Positions 8,524-16,234 of a stretch of 64,000 nt of DNA are shown one piece after another. Where the stretch lies: the NCBI GenBank assembly GCA_034439475.1, contig JAWXAN010000048.1, forward strand, positions 1 to 64,000, read 5' to 3'. Position 1 is the first letter of the stretch. Every line of letters begins with the position of its first letter. The translations under genes were made by a program, and so were the position numbers. Below the pieces are notes generated by a model. That model was given only the letters and a program-made list of their open reading frames with translations. It made no database searches and had not been told where the DNA came from. The DNA is from Candidatus Zixiibacteriota bacterium. Its GTDB lineage: Bacteria; Zixibacteria; MSB-5A5; GN15; FEB-12.

Positions 8524-8760
8524 ATGGATGAAAAAAACAAAGGCCAAGGGCGAGGATGGCATGGGGACCCAGCAGGACACGCGGCAGCAGGCCGCAAAGG
8601 TGGCGAGGAAGTCAGTAAGGACCGCCAGCATATGGCTGAAATAGGACGTAAAGGCGGTCAACAATCCGGCGGTAATTTCGCCCATGATCGTGACAAGGCG
8701 AGCGAAGCCGGACACAAAGGCGGAGAAGCCTCGCCCGAGAGCAACGAGAACGAAGAATAG
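8524..8760 (+). CDS. KGG-repeat (YciG/con-10-like) stress-type protein
   Basis: A very hydrophilic 78-residue protein with three glycine-rich repeats centred on AGRKGGEE, IGRKGGQQ and AGHKGGEA, the KGG motif of the small general-stress proteins (KGG domain; E. coli YciG, fungal con-10). The molecular role of the family is not settled; members are induced by stress or stationary phase. The start is ATG 8524, with AAAGGA 9 nt upstream; an upstream TTG at 8506 is in frame but overlaps that site. It stands alone, divergent from accC, with a possible terminator behind it. Confidence 0.85.
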   Translation: MDEKNKGQGRGWHGDPAGHAAAGRKGGEEVSKDRQHMAEIGRKGGQQSGGNFAHDRDKASEAGHKGGEASPESNENEE

Positions 8761-8814
8761 GATTCTACTATCTACGCGGCACTCGAAATTATAGCACAAT
8801 ACTGTTCAAATTGG

Positions 8815-8840
8815 AAAACCCGCTAGCTTGGGGGTTTTTT
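8815..8840 (+). terminator. Probable terminator after the KGG gene
   Basis: AAAACCC pairs with GGGTTTT around a 10-nt loop, with the stem running into a T6 tract, 55 nt after the stop. The short stem makes this weaker than the other terminators in the window. Confidence 0.5.
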
Positions 8841-8898
8841 ATTGGTGTTCTCAATTCCGTCGGGTCTTGGCTTTGGCTGAGTGTAACGAAGACAAAGA

Positions 8899-9057
8899 TG
8901 TGACCTGACGATCACTTGGTACGCGACTGAGACATCCCGCACGAAGAGAAATATCAAAGTCTTGTAGCGCGTCCGCCGCCGCGGACAGACACCACAGCAT
9001 ACCCCTATTCTTCATGCGGGGTGTTTCTGCCCCGCATCATATAACCGTCAGGTCACA
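8899..9057. repeat. Repeat locus A: MITE-like element with 12-bp inverted ends
   Basis: TGTGACCTGACG (8899-8910) recurs inverted as CGTCAGGTCACA (9046-9057), bounding 159 bp. Inside lie a 30-nt segment (8918-8947) shared with loci near 28.38 and 38.03 kb, a CCGCCGCCGCGGAC tract, and a perfect hairpin ATGCGGGG/CCCCGCAT (9014-9021 with 9030-9037). Just outside is a second hairpin, CACATC-TTC-GATGTG (9060-9074). No coding frame or transposase is present, and no clear target-site duplication is seen. It fills most of the gap between the KGG gene and pilT. Confidence 0.65.
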
Positions 9058-9132
9058 CCCACATCTTCGATGTGTGCAAGACCTAACGGAACATCAACCG
9101 AGTTTTGTGGCGCATCCGCCGCCCGACACCAC

Positions 9133-9160
9133 AAAAAAACCCCACCGCAAGCAGTGGGGT
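9133..9160 (-). terminator. Terminator of the accB-pilT operon
   Basis: On the minus strand CCCCAC(T) pairs with (G)GTGGGG around TGCTTGC, followed by T7. It lies about 40 nt past the pilT stop. The same hairpin sequence (CCACCGCAAGC followed by GGGGTACCC) recurs at 28256-28279, so this terminator appears to be part of the dispersed repeat family. Confidence 0.8.
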
Positions 9161-9200
9161 ACCCAATTAAAAGTCATTTCGGCAATTCCGGAGAACCGGA

Positions 9201-10391
9201 TTAGTACTTACTATAACCGCCGGGCATATCCCGAGTGCTTCCGCCAATATTCTGTTTTGGCGGAACCGGAGCCTGCACATTGGGCGTATTTCCCGATGGC
9301 TCTTCGTCCCATCGGTCGGCCGCGCCGGTAATCCCCTTTAATCTGAGATCAAAATCGTCAGGATTGGTAGTCGCGCTCATTGCTTCTTCAAAAGTAAGCA
9401 TCCCCTGTTTGTACAGACGCATAATAGACTGGTCGAAACTCTGCATACCGTACTGTACCCGTCCTTGCTCAAGCAGTTCAGGTATATCAACAGTTTTGTC
9501 CTGGTTCATTATGCACTCGCGAATGGCGCCGGTGTTGACCATTATCTCGAGCGCAGGCACAAGCCCGGGCATATCGGCTCGAGTCAACAGACGCTGGCAG
9601 ACAATCGCTTTGAGTGTTCCTGCCAGAAGCAGGCGAATCTGCTGGTGCTGATGCGGCGGGAAAAATGAAATAATACGAGTAATCGTTTCCATCACATTCA
9701 ATGTGTGCAAAGTGGTGATGACCAGATGCCCGGTGTCGGCGGCGGTCAGCGCAATAGACATTGTTTCCAGGTCTCGAATTTCACCAATCATGATGACATC
9801 CGGGTCCTGTCGGAAGGCATGCCTGAGGGCCGAGGCAAAATTCTCGGTATCTCCGCCGACTTCGCGCTGGGAGATTATTGCCTTCTTGTCGCGATAAATA
9901 TATTCGATTGGATCTTCGATCGTCAAAATGTTGAGCGGTTCAGTCACATTCATTTCTTCTATAATCGAAGCCATTGTGGTCGATTTACCCGAGCCCGTTG
10001 TGCCGGTAATAATAATAAGGCCATGCCGTTCGCGGGCCAGCTTTCTGAGTATGGGCGGAAGATTAAGATCTTCAAATGTCGGCACTGAAGTATTGACCGA
10101 GCGGATGGCTATACCAGTGGTCCCGCGCTGGCGGAAAAGATTTATACGGAATCGTCCCAGCTTGGCAACGCTGAGGGCCAAATCCATTTCATTTTTTCGA
10201 TTGAACCGTTCGAGTTGCTTTTCATTGAGGATCTGCGAGGCAATCTGATCCATATTGTCTATCGTGATTGGATCAGTGGAAATCTGTTCGAGATTGCCGT
10301 TCACTCGCAAATATGGGCGAATACCGACGCGAATGTGGAGATCCGACGCCCGTCGGTTGAGCATCTCCACGAGCATCTGTTTGAGCGTCAT
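9201..10391 (-). CDS. pilT: Type IV pilus retraction ATPase
   Basis: A hexameric ATPase of the PilT/GspE family that powers pilus retraction (twitching motility) at the inner membrane. The 396 residues include the N-terminal PAS-like domain, Walker A GTTGSGKST (about 129-137), the Asp box DPDVIMIGEIRD, Walker B region and His box TLHT, followed by the PilT-type AIRE motif (GAIRECI). It has a Pro/Gly-rich C-terminal tail after about residue 355. It is last in the TPR-pepP-accB-pilT operon. No other pilus genes occur in the window. Confidence 0.93.
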   Translation of the reverse strand: MTLKQMLVEMLNRRASDLHIRVGIRPYLRVNGNLEQISTDPITIDNMDQIASQILNEKQLERFNRKNEMDLALSVAKLGRFRINLFRQRGTTGIAIRSVNTSVPTFEDLNLPPILRKLARERHGLIIITGTTGSGKSTTMASIIEEMNVTEPLNILTIEDPIEYIYRDKKAIISQREVGGDTENFASALRHAFRQDPDVIMIGEIRDLETMSIALTAADTGHLVITTLHTLNVMETITRIISFFPPHQHQQIRLLLAGTLKAIVCQRLLTRADMPGLVPALEIMVNTGAIRECIMNQDKTVDIPELLEQGRVQYGMQSFDQSIMRLYKQGMLTFEEAMSATTNPDDFDLRLKGITGAADRWDEEPSGNTPNVQAPVPPKQNIGGSTRDMPGGYSKY

Positions 10392-10428
10392 GGACGTCCC
10401 TTCTTGAGACTAAGTAAGCTAAAGTCTC

Positions 10429-10935
10429 TTATCCGTTCGGATCGATTAAGAAGAGAGCCTGACCGAATTCAACAGGTTTGCCGTTTTGAGCAAATATCTT
10501 GACAACCCGGCCGCTCACTTCAGCCTCGATCTCATTCATCAACTTCATCGCTTCGACAACGCAAATCACCTGTCCGGCGTTCACTTTTTCATTCAGTGAC
10601 ACGTAGGGATCGACATCCGGCGAAGCCGCCGAATAGAAAGTGCCGACCATTGGGGATTTGATTTCCACCAGCTTACTTATATCTTCGGCAGGCGCGAGAA
10701 CAACTTGAGGTTGCGCCGCCGGGGCTGGAGTGGGAGCAGATGCTTGAGGGGCAGAGGGTTGGGGATTGTATGAGGGTTGGACAATCGCGCCAGTATTGCT
10801 ATGGCCGTTTGTATACGGCGCATGCTTCTGGGTAATCCGAATCTTTCGTCCCCAGCTTGAAACTTCAAGGGACTCAATTTCAGATTCTTCGACCAGACGT
10901 ATCAGTTTTCGAATATATTTTTCATTCATAGGCAA
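10429..10935 (-). CDS. accB: Biotin carboxyl carrier protein of acetyl-CoA carboxylase
   Basis: The 168-residue carrier of the carboxybiotin arm. It has the N-terminal AccB domain (YIRKLIRLVEESEIESLEV), an Ala/Pro-rich linker (about 55-82) and the C-terminal biotinyl domain with the modified lysine K130 in EAMKLMNE. Length is normal. accB normally sits next to accC; here it lies between pepP and pilT, about 2.3 kb upstream of accC, with a terminator and the KGG gene in between. Confidence 0.96.
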   Translation of the reverse strand: MPMNEKYIRKLIRLVEESEIESLEVSSWGRKIRITQKHAPYTNGHSNTGAIVQPSYNPQPSAPQASAPTPAPAAQPQVVLAPAEDISKLVEIKSPMVGTFYSAASPDVDPYVSLNEKVNAGQVICVVEAMKLMNEIEAEVSGRVVKIFAQNGKPVEFGQALFLIDPNG

Positions 10936-11022
10936 TTACAAAGCAAGGCTGGCGAAAAATGCGCTTTCAAACTAAAGTACATGGGCCAGCCAACTCCTGT
11001 AAAAAATGATAGTGAATTCAAC

Positions 11023-12096
11023 TTAGAGCTCCAACAATTTTTTTTCGGCCCTATTGAGCGGTTGACCACCGGATTTGGTCACCAAAACATCGTCTTCTAT
11101 CCTCACACCACCCCATCCTTCAATATAAATACCCGGCTCAATGGTTACCACATTGTTAGCCTTCAGGGTGTCTTTGGAAAGTGAGGAAACCCTCGGTCCG
11201 GTATGGATATAGAAACCTATCCCGTGGCCTGTTCCATGACCAAACATCTTCCCATACCCCGCTTTTGTGATGATATCCCGACAGGCGGCATCGACATCTT
11301 TGGCCGGGGTTCCGGCCTTTACCTTCTTAATGCCTGCCAAGTGGGCTCTGAGGACAGTGTCATAAATCTTCTTCTGGCGGGAAGTTGCCTTGCCCAGAAC
11401 GACTGTGCGGGTGATGTCCGAGACATAGCCATTTACAGTAGCCCCGAAATCAAAGGTGATGAAATCCCCTTTAGCAATTTTCTTAGCCGATGCCCGCCCA
11501 TGCGGGAGGGCAGAACGATGCCCCGACGCGACTATCGATTCAAAGGCTGGTCGCTCAGAGCCAAGCACTGCCATCTGGTATTCAAGTTCCGCGGAGAGTT
11601 CATTCTCACGTATACCGGGCGAAATCATGCTCAGGATTCTCTCAAAAGCCCTATCTGATATTTTGACGGCAGCTTTTATCGATGCAATTTCCACGCTGTC
11701 TTTGACCCATCCAAGCTCGGATAAGATAGAATCGGCTGGGATAAAGATCGCCTCCGGCAGAGCTTTTTGCAGGCGGTTACGCACGGAAATGGTCACATAA
11801 TCCCCGCTGTATCCGTATCGTTTGTTTTTTCCGTGAAGCTGAGTGAGGTCTCCGATGGCCGAAATCACTTCCGAAGGCACAATTGTAATACGGGCGTTTT
11901 TGACTTCGGCTGCCGCCTGTATGGCATAGCGTGAATCGGTAAGAAAGTCAGCCGTTCTGTCTGTCAGAGCAAACACTCCGGCCGTGCCGGTAAATCCGAG
12001 CAGATACCGGACATAATCCAAATGCGTCACAATTATCCCATCCAGGTTTTCAGCTCGGAGTTTTTTTCGAAGTTCTGCGAGGCGTTTGGCGTGCAT
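11023..12096 (-). CDS. Xaa-Pro aminopeptidase-type M24 metallopeptidase
   Basis: A 357-residue protein with the creatinase N-domain (1-125) and the M24 pita-bread catalytic domain. The five metal ligands are visible: D in TFDFGATVNG, D in YVSDITRTV, H in GHGTGHGIGF, E in VTIEPGIY and E in VRIEDDVLV. The family removes N-terminal residues preceding proline (PepQ/YqhT-like proline dipeptidase or aminopeptidase). It is directly upstream of accB, an arrangement also common in Firmicutes and deltaproteobacteria (pepP/efp/accB), although efp is absent here. Confidence 0.9.
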   Translation of the reverse strand: MHAKRLAELRKKLRAENLDGIIVTHLDYVRYLLGFTGTAGVFALTDRTADFLTDSRYAIQAAAEVKNARITIVPSEVISAIGDLTQLHGKNKRYGYSGDYVTISVRNRLQKALPEAIFIPADSILSELGWVKDSVEIASIKAAVKISDRAFERILSMISPGIRENELSAELEYQMAVLGSERPAFESIVASGHRSALPHGRASAKKIAKGDFITFDFGATVNGYVSDITRTVVLGKATSRQKKIYDTVLRAHLAGIKKVKAGTPAKDVDAACRDIITKAGYGKMFGHGTGHGIGFYIHTGPRVSSLSKDTLKANNVVTIEPGIYIEGWGGVRIEDDVLVTKSGGQPLNRAEKKLLEL

Positions 12097-12099
12097 CTA

Positions 12100-12729
12100 T
12101 CAGCTTTCCCTTTCTCTTATTGTTTCCTCAGCCGTAGCCAGTTTGACCGCCAGACGTGGATTGTCGCTTGTCCCTTGAAGGTGCTTGTAGACTTCGGCGG
12201 CAAGGCGAGGATAGCCCTGCGACATATAAAGGTCACCAATTGTTTCCGTAAAAAATATAACCGGCCGCAAGGATACCGGTTTATTGACGACTGGCTCGGA
12301 GGTTCTATTCAGTATGATTGTACGGGTTGTCCCGATCTTATGGGGACGAATATCGGACCGAAGACCTTCGGTATCTGGATCAATTTCAAGAATCCGCTGA
12401 TAATTCGCAAATGCCGTCCACTCATCCCCGTTTTCAAAGCTTATATCCGCCAGATATTTCAACGCGACAAGATTGTCAGGGTCATGCGAGATAACCTCAT
12501 AGAATTGCTGTGAAGCAAGCTCCTTCTGTCCGGCATAAAACAGCGCTTTGGCATAGATGAGCCGTCCGGACAAAAGTGTCGGTTCGTTCACCAATTGCTC
12601 TTTACACAACTGGACAACTCCCGAGTATTTCTTTTCCTCAAGTAGTTTTGCCGCATGGATAGGCCAATAGTCGGAATGAACGAGTGTGGCCTGAGCTGAA
12701 TCCACTGGCGTAATTGCATGTTCTGTCAT
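12100..12729 (-). CDS. TPR protein
   Basis: A 209-residue protein with about three tetratricopeptide-like helical pairs between residues 20 and 125 (e.g. EKKYSGVVQLCKEQLV, AKALFYAGQKELASQQFYEV, DIDPDTEG-type endings) and one more near the C-terminus. It has no signal peptide or catalytic motif. It is the first gene of the pepP-accB-pilT operon and ends 3 nt before pepP. Its partner is unknown. Confidence 0.7.
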   Translation of the reverse strand: MTEHAITPVDSAQATLVHSDYWPIHAAKLLEEKKYSGVVQLCKEQLVNEPTLLSGRLIYAKALFYAGQKELASQQFYEVISHDPDNLVALKYLADISFENGDEWTAFANYQRILEIDPDTEGLRSDIRPHKIGTTRTIILNRTSEPVVNKPVSLRPVIFFTETIGDLYMSQGYPRLAAEVYKHLQGTSDNPRLAVKLATAEETIRERES

Positions 12730-12821
12730 AGAATAAGAAATAAGCAGTTCTTCTGCTCAAAAAGCAAGTGTGGTTATAGGCAGTGCATATTTTTATATAA
12801 CGCGAGATAAAGCTGAAACTG

Positions 12822-13319
12822 ATGCGAAATGATAAAGATTTAACAGAACTACCCGTTCGCAGCCCCCAGCTTCAGCGAGTAGACAAGCGCATTTCAAGCT
12901 GGATGGAGCGCCACGGCATGGTCTTCCTGCGCTATTCGCTCGGCATTATTTTTGTCTGGTTTGGGGCCCTCAAAATATTCGGCATAAGTCCAGCGGCTAA
13001 CTTAGCGGCTCAGACTATTACATCTATTCCCTCAGATATTTTTATTCCTCTGCTCGGGGTCTGGGAAGTGGCCATCGGGCTTGGGTTGTTTTTCAGGCCC
13101 TTGCTTCGCGCCGCTATCTTTCTGCTTTTCTTGCAAATGCCGGGCACTCTGTTGCCGCTGTTTTTACTTCCCGAACAATGTTTCACCAGTGTCCCTTTTG
13201 GATTGACTTTGGAGGGACAATATATCATTAAGAATCTGATTTTAATCAGCGCGGCAATAGTTATAGGCGGCACGGTTCGAAAGAAATCTGACCCGAAAAG
13301 GTTCGAAGAAGCAGTATAA
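12822..13319 (+). CDS. DoxX/YkgB-like membrane protein
   Basis: A 165-residue integral membrane protein with about four transmembrane helices (roughly 33-52, 72-92, 97-117 and 135-152). The segment LRYSLGIIFVWFGALKIFG and the closing IKNLILISAAIVI resemble the DoxX/YkgB (RclC) family, linked to redox or oxidative-stress functions. It is transcribed divergently from the TPR operon and converges on rfaE2 with a 4-nt gap. The exact role is not known. Confidence 0.65.
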   Translation: MRNDKDLTELPVRSPQLQRVDKRISSWMERHGMVFLRYSLGIIFVWFGALKIFGISPAANLAAQTITSIPSDIFIPLLGVWEVAIGLGLFFRPLLRAAIFLLFLQMPGTLLPLFLLPEQCFTSVPFGLTLEGQYIIKNLILISAAIVIGGTVRKKSDPKRFEEAV

Positions 13320-13323
13320 TTCG

Positions 13324-13791
13324 CTAAGTGTACATTTTCTTAATAATTGAACTCGAAGATCGGCCTTTGACAATGCGGACTCGTTTGACCTGACCGCTGT
13401 AGGATTTAAGGAAATCGGCTCCGACTATCTGATCTAATTTATAATCAGCCCCTTTCACAAGCAGATCAGGCCGGATACGCTCAATCAAACTCAAAGGAGT
13501 CGGGTCGCTGAAAAATATGACATAATCCACTGATCGAAGTTCAAGCAAAATCGCCGCCCTATCCGCCTGCTTTTGAATCGGCCGTGATGGTCCTTTGAGA
13601 CGTCGCACCGAAATATCGCTATTCAGTCCGACGACAAGAATATCTCCGAACGATTTGGCTTTCTTTAGATATTCGATATGTCCGCGGTGGACAATATCAA
13701 ACACGCCATTCGTGAAAACAATCCGCTTCCCTTTTTTTCTCAAAGGAGCCAGAATTAGTGCCAATTTGGCAAGAGTTGTCGGTTTGGACAT
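13324..13791 (-). CDS. rfaE2: D-glycero-beta-D-manno-heptose 1-phosphate adenylyltransferase
   Basis: The cytidylyltransferase-like half of the HldE system (155 residues). It joins AMP to heptose-1-phosphate to make ADP-heptose for the LPS core. The nucleotidyltransferase motif FTNGVFDIVHRGHI (HxGH variant) and KGADYK and VKGRSSS segments are diagnostic. A longer frame exists upstream, but ATG 13791 (MSKPTTL) matches the family start. It follows the secreted-protein gene and rfaE1, so kinase and adenylyltransferase are separate proteins here instead of the fused E. coli HldE. Confidence 0.93.
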   Translation of the reverse strand: MSKPTTLAKLALILAPLRKKGKRIVFTNGVFDIVHRGHIEYLKKAKSFGDILVVGLNSDISVRRLKGPSRPIQKQADRAAILLELRSVDYVIFFSDPTPLSLIERIRPDLLVKGADYKLDQIVGADFLKSYSGQVKRVRIVKGRSSSSIIKKMYT

Positions 13792-13801
13792 ACGAAATAT
13801 G

Positions 13802-14716
13802 TCAATACTGATAACGCACGGCGCGGGTCTCGACACTTTTGCCGAGGTATCGGCTTCCGGTGGAGTCGACTTCAAAGCCGTACTCAATTTCTCGGACGGT
13901 CTTTTCCGAACGCATAAGCAGGGTTTCCATCTCAACCAGCATCTCGGTTGTCAGCCGCATGACTCCCCTTCCGGCGGGATAACGCTGCAAGACCGTATCA
14001 GGAATATGAAAAAGGTCTACTATCGCTTTTAGTGAAAGGCCTGAAATTGAGGCAAGTTCTTTCGGGCTGGTTGCTGCCGTAATCTTAGTCTGAACGCACC
14101 ACTTTCCCTGTAAACGGAGCGTATCCATGAGCCTGCTGAGAATGTAATACTTTTGGCTCGCGCCTTCGGGCATGAGATAAAATGCCGTGTCAGTTATTTT
14201 AGAATCGAGCGAGACAACCCGATCCACCAAATTGGCGGCTCGGCCGTTCCACTCGCCAACCTCACGAGCGCTCATTTCTTCGACCGACAATGCCGATTTA
14301 AGGGCCCCGGCAGTATCTGGCGGAAAAATTGAATCAATAACAGCGGGAAGTTTCTCATATCCATTTATCCCGGATGCAAACCCTTCAGCCGTAATATCCA
14401 TACTGGTTTCCAAACTCGCAAATATCAGTTCAAGTGGATTGTCCAAAGACCTGCCGTTGCGAAGGCTTCGCTGGGAGGTAAACTTCGTGTGGAGAACATA
14501 ACCGGAATTTGATTTTTCAAGGGTATGATTGGAAACAATGATGGTCGAGTCTACCTGCCGTTCGCCGGGTGTTATCTGTAACCGCTCCGTCGTGGTTATC
14601 ATGGTGTAATTCACTTTGGGTGGCGGAGAAAAATTCAGAATCCGCGCTTTTGAAGCGAGAACAGATAATGATAATACAAGAGCAAGAATCAGCAGAAGAC
14701 AGGCGGGTTTTTTCAT
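13802..14716 (-). CDS. Secreted protein of unknown function
   Basis: A 304-residue protein starting MKKPACLLLILALVLSLS, a clear signal peptide (cleavage near residue 24). The body is rich in beta-strand-like segments (YTMITTTERLQITPGERQVDS, SGYVLHTKFTSQ) and resembles periplasmic or lipid-anchored proteins of the DUF6263 type, but I do not recognise it firmly. ATG 14716 is chosen over an upstream ATG at 14761 because it places the signal peptide at the N-terminus. It lies between rfaE1 and rfaE2 in the same operon, suggesting an envelope role. Confidence 0.7.
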   Translation of the reverse strand: MKKPACLLLILALVLSLSVLASKARILNFSPPPKVNYTMITTTERLQITPGERQVDSTIIVSNHTLEKSNSGYVLHTKFTSQRSLRNGRSLDNPLELIFASLETSMDITAEGFASGINGYEKLPAVIDSIFPPDTAGALKSALSVEEMSAREVGEWNGRAANLVDRVVSLDSKITDTAFYLMPEGASQKYYILSRLMDTLRLQGKWCVQTKITAATSPKELASISGLSLKAIVDLFHIPDTVLQRYPAGRGVMRLTTEMLVEMETLLMRSEKTVREIEYGFEVDSTGSRYLGKSVETRAVRYQY

Positions 14717-14747
14717 CGCGAGGAACAATCTTTCGTATCCATATACG

Positions 14748-15770
14748 TCAATGGGCTGCAACCCGCTTCAAATTTCCATCTTTAATATGCCGCTCAAGTT
14801 CAAGAGTCAACTGCTCGATGCCTATTGTCGCGGTGCCGATTTCTCCGACAGTATATCCCGCGGCGGCGTTGGCAATGATTGCGGCCTCAATGAGATCGGC
14901 TCCGGCAGAAACTGCGGAAACAAAGGCCGCAATGACGGTGTCTCCTGCTCCTGTGACATCGAATACTTTCCGGGCGAATGTCGGGATATGGGTTGCCGGG
15001 CGGTCAACCTGGAAGAGAGACATCCCTTCGGCGCCTCGAGTAATCAGAATCGATCTGGCTTGAAGTTTTTCAAGCAGGCCATTGCCGACTATCAGTAAAT
15101 CTTCCTCATTGCTAATCCTTCGGCCAAAGGCAAACCCGGCCTCATGGTGATTGGGCGTTATGAGCGAGACATGTTGATATGAAAAGAAATTGGCGTCTTT
15201 CGGATCGACGGCAATGAATATTTTATTCTCTTTGCAGAATGGAATGACTTTGGCCAGCAGAGATTTTGTTATGACACCTTTGCCGTAATCGGAAATAATA
15301 ACTGCCGCTATTTTCGGAGCAAGCTTTTCCAGATGGGACATAATCTCATTTTCAATGTCGTCTGAAAGCGGATGACGGTCTTCGCGGTCGGCGCGAACAA
15401 CCTGCTGGGAATGCGCGATGATGCGGGTCTTAATTGTTGTCTGGCGCGTCTTGTCGACCACAATATGGTCTTGGGAGATTCCCCGCTCATTCAGGAGTTT
15501 TTGAAATTTGAGCGCGGCATCATCTTCGCCGACGGTACCAATCAGAAGCGGGCTGTCTCCGAGCGCGCGTACATTGGCCGCGACATTGGCCGCTCCGCCA
15601 AGCAATATTTTGGTGGAAGATATTTCCACAACTGGCACAGGCGCCTCGGGCGAGATGCGCTCGACCGAGCCGAAATAATACTCATCGAGCATAATATCAC
15701 CGAGTATAAGAACAGATGAACGTCCCATCTGCTCGGTGATTTCATGCATGCGGTCGCGGCTAAGCGGCAT
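14748..15770 (-). CDS. rfaE1: D-glycero-beta-D-manno-heptose 7-phosphate kinase
   Basis: A PfkB/ribokinase-family sugar kinase of 340 residues, the N-terminal half of HldE as a stand-alone protein. It has the N-terminal GDIMLDEYYFGSVERISPEAPVPVV region, the GGAANVAANV sugar-binding segment and the catalytic anion-hole motif DVTGAGDTV (Asp base). It phosphorylates heptose-7-P at C1 in ADP-heptose synthesis. It is first in the rfaE1-secreted protein-rfaE2 operon. Confidence 0.94.
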   Translation of the reverse strand: MPLSRDRMHEITEQMGRSSVLILGDIMLDEYYFGSVERISPEAPVPVVEISSTKILLGGAANVAANVRALGDSPLLIGTVGEDDAALKFQKLLNERGISQDHIVVDKTRQTTIKTRIIAHSQQVVRADREDRHPLSDDIENEIMSHLEKLAPKIAAVIISDYGKGVITKSLLAKVIPFCKENKIFIAVDPKDANFFSYQHVSLITPNHHEAGFAFGRRISNEEDLLIVGNGLLEKLQARSILITRGAEGMSLFQVDRPATHIPTFARKVFDVTGAGDTVIAAFVSAVSAGADLIEAAIIANAAAGYTVGEIGTATIGIEQLTLELERHIKDGNLKRVAAH

Positions 15771-15815
15771 ATGTCTCCTCGGCGTTGGTATAACGCTTTG
15801 GTCTGTTAAAATCAG

Positions 15816-15843
15816 TTGACATGAAGCGTGAATATATTACAAT
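15816..15843 (+). promoter_or_regulatory. Promoter of the DUF3467-GH57 operon
   Basis: TTGACA (15816-15821) and TACAAT (15838-15843) are separated by 16 nt, a near-consensus sigma-70 promoter. Transcription would start about 40 nt before ATG 15893. It is divergent from rfaE1. Confidence 0.75.
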
Positions 15844-15892
15844 GCATGACTATCGACAAGAAAAATTCGGCCATTAGAAATGAGGGTAAAGC

Positions 15893-16234
15893 ATGGCGCA
15901 GACGCCGCAACAGCAAATAAATATCGAACTCGGGGAAAAAGAAGCCGAAGGCATTTACGCCAATATGGCAATGATTACCCATTCACCCACTGAAATCGTC
16001 ATCGATTTCGCCCGTCTCATGCCGCGATCTCCCAAAGCCCGTGTTCTCTCACGGATTATCATGACGCCTATGCATGCCAAACTTCTCCATAACGCGCTGG
16101 CCGAGAATCTGAAAAAATTCGAAGGTCAGTTTGGAGAGATAAAGATTCATGGCGCTCCCGGCGGCGGCGCAAAAACAATCGGTTTCCAATCGGGCGAGAG
16201 CGAAGGGGATTCCACGGAGAACACGAATGCCTAA
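15893..16234 (+). CDS. DUF3467 family protein
   Basis: A 113-residue protein whose central part (INIELGEKEAEGIYANMAMITHSPTEIVIDF and the MTPMHAKLLHNALAENLKKFE helix) matches the DUF3467 family, small conserved bacterial proteins without an assigned function. It overlaps the GH57 gene by 8 nt, so the two are likely translationally coupled. Confidence 0.85.
   Translation: MAQTPQQQINIELGEKEAEGIYANMAMITHSPTEIVIDFARLMPRSPKARVLSRIIMTPMHAKLLHNALAENLKKFEGQFGEIKIHGAPGGGAKTIGFQSGESEGDSTENTNA

Noticed and set aside
8259-8799. Two minus-strand frames overlapping the KGG gene
   Set aside because: The KGG gene has a recognisable motif, ribosome-binding site and terminator; the opposite frames have none.
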